From the NCBI GenBank assembly GCA_002869465.1, contig PKSW01000069.1, forward strand, positions 1 through 6,272: 6,272 nt of DNA, written 5' to 3'. The translations under genes were made by a program, and so were the position numbers. The notes below the pieces were generated by a model. The model was given only the letters and a program-made list of their open reading frames with translations, was not told where the DNA came from and made no database searches. Numbering within the stretch: position 1 is the stretch's first letter; each line of letters starts with the position of its first letter. Below are positions 1 to 5,194 of this stretch, piece by piece. The stretch comes from Marinilabiliales bacterium. Lineage in GTDB: Bacteria > Bacteroidota > Bacteroidia > Bacteroidales > F082.

Positions 1-552
1 AATGTAATGCGCTATCTGAAAGACCTTGAGTTGAAATCAAAATGGCGCCTCGACCTCACCCTGGCCCGAGGCCTGGAATATTATACTGGGACTATTATTG
101 AAGTAACGGCCAATGATGTTCAAATTGGCAGCGTTTGTGGAGGCGGTCGTTATGATGACCTGACCGGAATTTTTGGTTTGCCTGATGTTTCCGGTGTTGG
201 CGTATCATTCGGTGCAGATCGTATTTACGATGTGTTGAATGAATTAAATCTATTTCCGGAAGAAGTCCAGTCATCCTCAGAAGTTTTGCTGGTTAATTTT
301 GGCGAAAAGGAAGCTGCGTTTTCATTAATGATTGATAAAAAATTAAAAGAATCCGGCATAAAATCAGAACTCTATCCGGATACTGCTAAAATGAAAAAGC
401 AAATGAAATATGCTGATCAGAAAGGCATTAATTATGTACTTCTAATTGGCGAAGAGGAAATGAAATCAGGGGTATTTTCTTTGAAAGACATGAAGCAAGG
501 CGACCAAATAAAAGCCAGGCTGGACGAAATCATTTCCATTATTAAATCTTAG
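1..552 (+). CDS. hisS: Histidyl-tRNA synthetase, C-terminal part (5' end outside window)
   Basis: Cytoplasmic class II aminoacyl-tRNA synthetase that attaches L-histidine to tRNA-His using ATP. The frame is open from base 1, so the ATG at position 7 is an internal methionine and not the start. The visible 183 residues are well under half of a usual enzyme of roughly 420-460 residues. Seen: the HisRS-specific 'histidine A' signature LARGLEYYTG (fragment residues 21-30), then GGGRYDDL (47-54) and the class II motif 3 region GVSFGADR (67-74). From about residue 93 to the end lies an alpha/beta segment fitting the HGTP anticodon-binding domain (EVLLVNFGE ... YVLLIGEEE). The product ends at TAG 550-552, only 9 bases before the histidine ammonia-lyase ATG, so the two are probably co-transcribed. 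Identification is firm; only the N-terminal catalytic part is unseen. Confidence 0.96.
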   Translation, partial: NVMRYLKDLELKSKWRLDLTLARGLEYYTGTIIEVTANDVQIGSVCGGGRYDDLTGIFGLPDVSGVGVSFGADRIYDVLNELNLFPEEVQSSSEVLLVNFGEKEAAFSLMIDKKLKESGIKSELYPDTAKMKKQMKYADQKGINYVLLIGEEEMKSGVFSLKDMKQGDQIKARLDEIISIIKS

Positions 553-561
553 TTCTTATAC

Positions 562-2082
562 ATGGCAGATGTTTATTCAATAAGTCCTGAAAAGCTGACA
601 TTTAAAGCGATATTTGATATCCTGAAAGAAGGTAAAAAAATCAAGCTGTCTGATGTGGCCGTTCAGAGAATTCAAAAGTGCAGGGACTACCTCGATCAGA
701 AGACCAAAGACCAGGAGGACCCGATATATGGCATTAACACAGGTTTTGGTGCCTTGTACAACAAACATATTTCGAAACAGGATCTGGGAAAACTGCAGGA
801 AAACCTGGTTAAATCACATGCCTGTGGCAGCGGGGATAAAGTGCCGGTAGACATTGTCAGGCTGATGATCTTGCTCAAAATTCAATCTCTTTCTTACGGT
901 CACTCAGGTGTCCAGCTTTCGACGGTTCAAAGACTGGTTGATTTATTCAATGAAAGCATCATTCCGGTTATTTATGAATTGGGATCCTTAGGTGCATCAG
1001 GAGATTTAGCACCGCTGGCGCATATGTCGTTGCCCCTAATTGGTTTGGGCGAAGTGTATTTTGAAGGAGAAATTCTTCCAACTGCAGATGTGTACAGTAA
1101 AATAGGCTGGCAACCGATTGAATTAAAATCAAAAGAAGGGCTGGCTTTGCTGAATGGCACCCAATTTATGGGCGCTTATGGCGTAATTTCATTGTTAAAA
1201 GTGTTTCGTTTATCCGAGTTGGCCGACATCATCGGGGCCATTTCGCTGGATGCGTTTGATGGAATGATCGAACCATTTATTGCTGAATTGCACCAGATCA
1301 GGCCGCATAAAGGACAAATTCAAACTGCCGAACGATTCAGGTTTCTGCTGGAAGACAGCGAATTGATCCGGCAACACAAAGAGCATGTGCAGGATCCGTA
1401 TTCATTCAGATGTATTCCGCAGGTACACGGTGCTTCCAAAGATTCAATGAATTATGTAGCTACTGTTTTTTCCAGCGAAATAAATGCAGTAACTGATAAC
1501 CCCACCATTTTTCCGGATCAAGACATCATAGTTTCAGGAGGTAATTTTCACGGGCAACCACTGGCGCTGGCGCTGGATAATATGGCCATCGCTGCTGCCG
1601 AATGGGGTAATATTTCTGAGAGAAGAACATATCAATTGTTGCACGGCAAACGAGGACTCCCTCCTTTTCTTGTTGCCAACCCGGGTTTGAATTCGGGTTT
1701 TATGATCCCCCAGTATACGGCCGCTTCCATTGTGAACCAAAACAAACTACTTTGCACGCCCGCCTCGGTTGATTCGATTGAATCATCACAAGGACAGGAA
1801 GATCATGTGAGTATGGGTGCCAATGCAGCTACAAAAGCCTATAAAGTAGTTAATAACCTGGAAAGAATTCTGGCCATTGAGCTTTTCAACGCAGCCCAGG
1901 CTCTTGATTTCAGACGGCCTAAAAAATCATCCGCATTTATTGAGGAGTTCGTGGCAAAATACAGAACCTATGTTGACTTTATTGAAGAAGACAAGGTAAT
2001 GTACGAAGACATCAATAAATCAATTGAATTTCTGCGGGAAGTGCAATACGATTTGCCCGATGCTTTGGTGCCCGGCGTTTAA
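562..2082 (+). CDS. hutH: Histidine ammonia-lyase (HutH-type MIO enzyme)
   Basis: Cytoplasmic, normally homotetrameric enzyme that removes ammonia from L-histidine to give trans-urocanate, the first step of histidine degradation. Its 506 residues match the family's usual ~510. Seen: the Ala145-Ser146-Gly147 triad in GSLGASGDLAP that self-cyclises to the MIO cofactor; Tyr56 in YGINTGFG; the selectivity pair Ser85-His86; Asn198 in LALLNGTQ; Gln277, Tyr280 and Arg283 in VQDPYSFR; Phe329 in GGNFHG; Glu413 in QEDHVSM. These correspond to Tyr53, His83, Asn195, Gln277, Tyr280, Arg283, Phe329 and Glu414 of Pseudomonas putida HutH. A glutamate, rather than the glutamine of tyrosine and phenylalanine lyases, favours histidine. 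The start ATG lies 9 bases after the hisS stop with no Shine-Dalgarno, as is normal in Bacteroidota. The stop overlaps that of the convergent thioredoxin-like gene. No other hut gene is in view. Substrate is inferred from residues, not tested. Confidence 0.9.
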   Translation: MADVYSISPEKLTFKAIFDILKEGKKIKLSDVAVQRIQKCRDYLDQKTKDQEDPIYGINTGFGALYNKHISKQDLGKLQENLVKSHACGSGDKVPVDIVRLMILLKIQSLSYGHSGVQLSTVQRLVDLFNESIIPVIYELGSLGASGDLAPLAHMSLPLIGLGEVYFEGEILPTADVYSKIGWQPIELKSKEGLALLNGTQFMGAYGVISLLKVFRLSELADIIGAISLDAFDGMIEPFIAELHQIRPHKGQIQTAERFRFLLEDSELIRQHKEHVQDPYSFRCIPQVHGASKDSMNYVATVFSSEINAVTDNPTIFPDQDIIVSGGNFHGQPLALALDNMAIAAAEWGNISERRTYQLLHGKRGLPPFLVANPGLNSGFMIPQYTAASIVNQNKLLCTPASVDSIESSQGQEDHVSMGANAATKAYKVVNNLERILAIELFNAAQALDFRRPKKSSAFIEEFVAKYRTYVDFIEEDKVMYEDINKSIEFLREVQYDLPDALVPGV

Positions 2083-2417
2083 TCAGAAAAAAGCATATCA
2101 TATGGCCTTTTGATACTGGCTTCCAATTGAGGTATCGAAACATATTTGCTTTCCCTTCTATATTCTCTGCCTTCAAAAAATATAACTATAGTCGGGTTAT
2201 TGAATGCACCAAAATACGCTGAAATTTCAGGCTGGGAGATTGAATTACTGAAAACAATTTTCAGTTTAGGAAAGCTATCATTTGCAAGTTCCAGCACTTT
2301 GGGGCGCAGGCTGATACAGGGGGCACAATAATCATTATAAAAATAGATCATCAATGCCGCTTCAGTTGCTACCAGGCTTTTAAACTCTTCTAATGTTTTG
2401 GGTTCACGATCTTTCAT
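2079..2417 (-). CDS. Thioredoxin-like protein with CAPC active site
   Basis: Small (112 aa) thioredoxin-fold protein, probably cytoplasmic since no signal peptide or membrane segment is seen. Such proteins reduce or exchange disulfides in partner proteins. Seen: a Cys31-Ala-Pro-Cys34 redox motif after a hydrophobic strand (LMIYFYNDY), in place of the classical WCGPC. The cis-proline is at Pro75 in NNPTIVIFFEGRE, followed by the usual last strands and helix, so the fold is complete. The buried aspartate of classical thioredoxins (Asp26 in E. coli) aligns with Tyr25, and Trp28 with Tyr27. It is therefore a divergent thioredoxin family member rather than TrxA, and redox potential and partner are unknown. 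The gene points against both flanking lyase genes. Its stop TAA (2081-2079) shares bases with the hutH stop within TTAA. The start at 2417 gives a normal N-terminus; the next methionine lies inside the first core strand. Confidence 0.85.
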   Translation of the reverse strand: MKDREPKTLEEFKSLVATEAALMIYFYNDYCAPCISLRPKVLELANDSFPKLKIVFSNSISQPEISAYFGAFNNPTIVIFFEGREYRRESKYVSIPQLEASIKRPYDMLFSD

Positions 2418-2451
2418 TCAGGTCAAATATTTTTAATTATCAATAATGATT

Positions 2452-2483
2452 CAAAAATAGCATTATCCTTCATAAATTAACAG
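2452..2483 (-). promoter_or_regulatory. Possible Bacteroidota-type promoter for the thioredoxin-like gene
   Basis: On the minus strand, positions 2459-2452 read TATTTTTG, an exact match to the Bacteroidota -7 consensus TAnnTTTG. A CTG (2483-2481), one base off the -33 TTG element, lies 21 bases upstream, within the usual 19-21 spacing. The -7 box ends about 34 bases before the ATG at 2417. In AT-rich DNA such matches arise by chance, so this is a moderate call. Confidence 0.4.
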
Positions 2484-2514
2484 GTTGAGCTCAAATTCAC
2501 ATAGCTGTTTTCTT

Positions 2515-2522
2515 TAATTTTG
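2515..2522 (+). promoter_or_regulatory. Possible -7 promoter element for the second MIO lyase gene
   Basis: TAATTTTG at this position is an exact match to the Bacteroidota -7 consensus TAnnTTTG, 48 bases before the ATG at 2571. No TTG is found at the expected -33 spacing; the nearest, at 2485-2487, is about 27 bases away, too far. The region 2418-2570 separates divergently transcribed genes, so it must hold starts for both unless the lyase is read from upstream. Supported by the -7 box and context only. Confidence 0.4.
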
Positions 2523-2570
2523 TTTGTTCATTTTTAAGTTGAATTTTCTTAAATCTTAAAATCTATTTTC

Positions 2571-4094
2571 ATGACATATATTGTTCAAGGCAGTGGGCTT
2601 ACCATAGAAGATGTTGTAAATGTAGCACGCAAAAATCAACAGGTGGAGTTGCACCCGGATGCGCTGCAACGCATCAAAAAATGCAGAGCTATGCTGGAAA
2701 AAAAGATTGATGCCGGCGAAATCATGTATGGCGTCAACACGGGCATTGGTGAGTTTTCTGAAGTCATTCTGACGGATGACCAGGTAAAAGAATTTCAGAA
2801 ATACCTGATCTACAACCATGCCGCCGGTATCGGCGAAGCCATGCCTATTGATCATGTACGAGGTGCCATGTTGGGGAGGATAAATGTGCATGCCCATGGC
2901 AACTCAGGCATCAGGCCCGAAATAACCCTTACCCTGATCGAAATGCTGAACAAGGGCGTTACACCTTTTGTCTGTAAAAAAGGATCTGTGGGTGCTTCTG
3001 GCGATTTGGCCCCCATGTCGCAAATTGCTTTGTTATTATTGGGAGAAGGAAAAGCTTTTTATAAAGGAGAGTTACTTGAGGGCAAAGATGCTTTTAAAAA
3101 AGCCGGCATTCCCATTCCAGGTTTAAAAGCCCGCGATGGATTAGGCACCATCAATGGTTCCAATGTACTTACTGCCATGAGTGCTTTATTCTTGTACGAT
3201 GCCAACAACTGGCTTAAGCAAGCTGAAATTGCCGCTGCGATGTCGCTCGAGGCACTGAAAGCAAATATGGGCCCATACACCAGCAGATTGCATGAGGTAC
3301 GGGGCTTTAAAGGTGCGATAAGAAGTGCAAACGCTATTGAAAAACTGGTTCAGGGGGGCGACTTGAAATCTGGTAAAGTAAAACACAAGGTGCAGGATGC
3401 ATACTCCATGCGTTCTACTCCCCAGGTAATAGGTACCGCTCACGATGCCATTGCTTATGCCCGTTCCCAGGTTGAAATTGAATTGAATGGTGTTGGCGAC
3501 AACCCCATCTTTTTCCCGGATGAAGATCTGGCGCTGTCAGGTGCTAACTTCCAGGGATCACCGGTGGCATTACCTATGGATATGGCAGGCGTTGCCATTA
3601 CGATGGTCAGTGTACTTTCTGAGAGAAGAATGAACAGGCTCAACAATCCGGCATTAAGTGTTGGTCTGCCCGCATTTCTAACAAAAGGTGCCGGTATGTT
3701 TTCAGGCTTGATGCTCAGCCAGTATACAGCGGATATGCAAATCGTAGAGCAAAGAATCTTATCTGCCCCTGCATCCATACAATCCATTCCCGCTGCTGCT
3801 GACCAGGAAGATTTTGTATCTATGGGTATGAATACAGCCATCAAGAATTTCCAGATACTGGACAATGCGTATGGCATTCTGGGTATTGAGTTTATGGCCG
3901 CCGCGCAGGCACTTAATTTCAGGGAATATAAGTTTGGCATTGGTGTTCAAAAAGCACATGAAGTGATCAGGCGCTATGTTGAATTTCTTGATGTCGACAG
4001 GCCATTATACAACGATCATAATTCCATGAAAGCGCTTATAGAATCTTGCGAAATACTCAATGAAGTTGAAGCCAAAATAGGTCCCTTAGGATAA
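2571..4094 (+). CDS. Second, divergent MIO-family ammonia-lyase or aminomutase
   Basis: Complete 507-residue member of the histidine/phenylalanine/tyrosine ammonia-lyase family; substrate unknown. Seen: the MIO triad Ala142-Ser143-Gly144 in GSVGASGDLAP; the catalytic loop tyrosine Tyr53 in YGVNTGIG; Asn195 in GTINGSN; Gln275, Tyr278 and Arg281 in VQDAYSMR; Phe327 in GANFQG; Glu413 in QEDFVSMG. All catalytic positions are kept, so it should be active. Differences from a standard HutH cluster near the substrate: the selectivity pair is Asn82-His83, not Ser-His; TGFG is TGIG; NFHG is NFQG (Gln328, as in plant phenylalanine lyases); QEDH is QEDF (Phe415). Glu413 argues against ordinary tyrosine or phenylalanine lyases, which carry Gln there. 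It could be a histidine lyase isozyme, a lyase for another amino acid, or a 2,3-aminomutase, since MIO aminomutases share this fold. It has its own likely upstream promoter and is followed 26 bases later by two membrane-protein genes. Confidence 0.9.
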   Translation: MTYIVQGSGLTIEDVVNVARKNQQVELHPDALQRIKKCRAMLEKKIDAGEIMYGVNTGIGEFSEVILTDDQVKEFQKYLIYNHAAGIGEAMPIDHVRGAMLGRINVHAHGNSGIRPEITLTLIEMLNKGVTPFVCKKGSVGASGDLAPMSQIALLLLGEGKAFYKGELLEGKDAFKKAGIPIPGLKARDGLGTINGSNVLTAMSALFLYDANNWLKQAEIAAAMSLEALKANMGPYTSRLHEVRGFKGAIRSANAIEKLVQGGDLKSGKVKHKVQDAYSMRSTPQVIGTAHDAIAYARSQVEIELNGVGDNPIFFPDEDLALSGANFQGSPVALPMDMAGVAITMVSVLSERRMNRLNNPALSVGLPAFLTKGAGMFSGLMLSQYTADMQIVEQRILSAPASIQSIPAAADQEDFVSMGMNTAIKNFQILDNAYGILGIEFMAAAQALNFREYKFGIGVQKAHEVIRRYVEFLDVDRPLYNDHNSMKALIESCEILNEVEAKIGPLG

Positions 4095-4120
4095 TATTTG
4101 TTTTAACGTATTTTTACCAG

Positions 4121-4543
4121 ATGAACGAAACAGCTAAACGGCCTGAATTATTAACAATCCTGTGTATACTTACATTTATTGGAAGCGGCTCCTCATTCAT
4201 TGCCAATGGCTTTCTGTATATGATGTTCGATCAGGTGAAAGAAATTATCGGGCAACAGGAGGAATTGAACTTTTTAGGATCTGAAATCAACCTTTCTTTC
4301 CTGCTTGAGATTAAACCCCTTTTCTTTTTGATACAGGCAGCACTTTATTTCCTATCGGTATTGGGTGCTTATCAGATGTTTCAGCTTCGCAAAGTGGGGT
4401 TTCATCTGTATGCAGTTTCTCAAATCTTACTGCTTATTCTCCCTAAAATATTCATCCCCATATTACCTTTTCCTTTTTTTGAGTTGATGGTAAGTACTGT
4501 TTTTATATTTTTATACTATAAAAATCTGCAATTCATGTCTTAA
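4121..4543 (+). CDS. Small four-helix membrane protein, function unknown
   Basis: A 140-residue hydrophobic protein, presumably in the inner membrane. Seen: a short polar N-terminus with KRPELLTILCILTFIGSG, then predicted membrane segments at about residues 10-36, 65-88, 94-112 and 113-133. A polar loop (about 37-58, rich in Glu and Gln) lies between the first two. No catalytic motif or signal cleavage site is recognisable. The KRPxLLTxLCxLTFIGSG opening resembles small membrane proteins common in Bacteroidota, from memory and unverified. It begins 26 bases after the second lyase on the same strand and is followed after 9 bases by a similar protein, so an operon is likely. Its loop AYQMFQLRKVGFHLYA (83-98) matches the same region of the next gene, suggesting tandem duplication. 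ATG 4121 is the only sensible start. Confidence 0.75.
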   Translation: MNETAKRPELLTILCILTFIGSGSSFIANGFLYMMFDQVKEIIGQQEELNFLGSEINLSFLLEIKPLFFLIQAALYFLSVLGAYQMFQLRKVGFHLYAVSQILLLILPKIFIPILPFPFFELMVSTVFIFLYYKNLQFMS

Positions 4544-4552
4544 TTCACAATC

Positions 4553-4972
4553 TTGGAAAATAAACTTCAGCAGGAAATAAAAGAAATACAGAAATCGGTT
4601 ACGCCATTTATATTCAGGGTTGTAATCATTATTACCATTGTAGGTGGTGTTTTGGGCTTACTTTTCTTTACCTCCGTATTATTTTTTAGGATTGACGGTA
4701 GTAACTTCCCCGGCTATTTTCAGTATAAGGATCCAAAAGGAATTGTTTTTACAACATTCCTGGTGCTGCAGATCTTAATCCATGCGGGTTTTATCTTCAG
4801 TGCCATCCAATTGATAAAAAACAAAAAAGCAGGCGTATATATTTACACTATATGCTTTATACTTTTTATTATCAGCCGTTTATATTATTCAGAATCCTTT
4901 GTTTTTATAGAAATTTTTTCGGGCATTGTATTATTGTTTTTAATGGTACTTTCCTGGAAAAAGTTAAATTGA
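4553..4972 (+). CDS. Small four-helix membrane protein (TTG start), diverged paralogue of the preceding gene
   Basis: A 139-residue predicted inner-membrane protein of unknown function. Seen: a charged, probably cytoplasmic N-terminus (residues 1-16), then membrane segments at about 19-45, 64-88, 93-111 and 114-134, and a basic C-terminal end. Helix spacing mirrors the preceding gene, and AIQLIKNKKAGVYIYT (84-99) aligns with that protein's AYQMFQLRKVGFHLYA (83-98), with Ala, Gln, Lys, Gly and Tyr in register. The likely start is TTG at 4553-4555, 9 bases after the previous stop. No ATG exists in this frame between that stop and the first helix, so a non-ATG start is needed. The two genes share a frame and are separated by a single TAA codon. 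Membrane topology is well supported; the exact start is less so. Confidence 0.7.
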   Translation: MENKLQQEIKEIQKSVTPFIFRVVIIITIVGGVLGLLFFTSVLFFRIDGSNFPGYFQYKDPKGIVFTTFLVLQILIHAGFIFSAIQLIKNKKAGVYIYTICFILFIISRLYYSESFVFIEIFSGIVLLFLMVLSWKKLN

Positions 4973-5194
4973 AACTAGTTATAACAATAACCAACAAATT
5001 CGATCAATTGAAAATCAATAGAAAATTAAGTTTATTACATGAAAACCTTACTATTTATTGATTATTTAAATATGAACGAATGTTTTTTTATATGTTAAAT
5101 TTTGTTAAGTTTGTTTTATTTTTTAATAAATTGCACTGCTTTTTTAAAAAGAAAGTTTAGTAATTAATTCTATCAATAACCAAAAATTATCATT
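4973..5194 (+). promoter_or_regulatory. AT-rich intergenic region with likely promoter for the SusC-like gene
   Basis: This non-coding gap is strongly AT-rich and lies before a new, highly expressed-type gene. TAAGTTTG at 5106-5113 matches the Bacteroidota -7 consensus TAnnTTTG exactly and would give a leader of about 75 bases. No clean TTG is found at the matching -33 distance. The box sits in a short direct repeat, TGTTAAATTT (5093-5102) and TGTTAAGTTT (5103-5112), so a second near-match lies 9-10 bases upstream. Within the leader, CTTTTT-T-AAAAAG (5139-5151) is a weak A/T palindrome, too poor in GC to call a terminator. No Shine-Dalgarno precedes the ATG; the last bases are A-rich, as usual for these bacteria. 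Confidence 0.45.

Noticed and set aside
2091..2106. Short inverted repeat CATAT-C-ATATG just after the hutH stop as a terminator
   Set aside because: Arms are only five A/T-dominated pairs with no T-tract, and it lies within the thioredoxin-like coding region.
2556..2897. 113-codon minus-strand open frame covering the start of the second lyase
   Set aside because: Antisense shadow of a confidently identified gene, with no family resemblance.
3455..3940. 161-codon open frame on the minus strand inside the second lyase gene
   Set aside because: It lies wholly antisense to a gene with clear catalytic motifs, shows no recognisable domain, and is explained by codon bias of the real gene.
562..4094. 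Reading either lyase as the tyrosine ammonia-lyase of flexirubin or dialkylresorcinol pigment clusters
   Set aside because: Both keep Glu413 where tyrosine and phenylalanine lyases carry Gln, and no ketosynthase, acyl carrier protein or other pigment gene is nearby.
4852..5061. 69-codon plus-strand frame running past the end of the second membrane protein
   Set aside because: More than half overlaps the membrane-protein gene in another frame; the tail is low-complexity AT-rich sequence without a recognisable domain.
5139..5151. CTTTTTTAAAAAG palindrome as an intrinsic terminator of the membrane-protein operon
   Set aside because: No GC stem and almost no loop; it lies downstream of the likely SusC promoter, so it would sit in that gene's leader.
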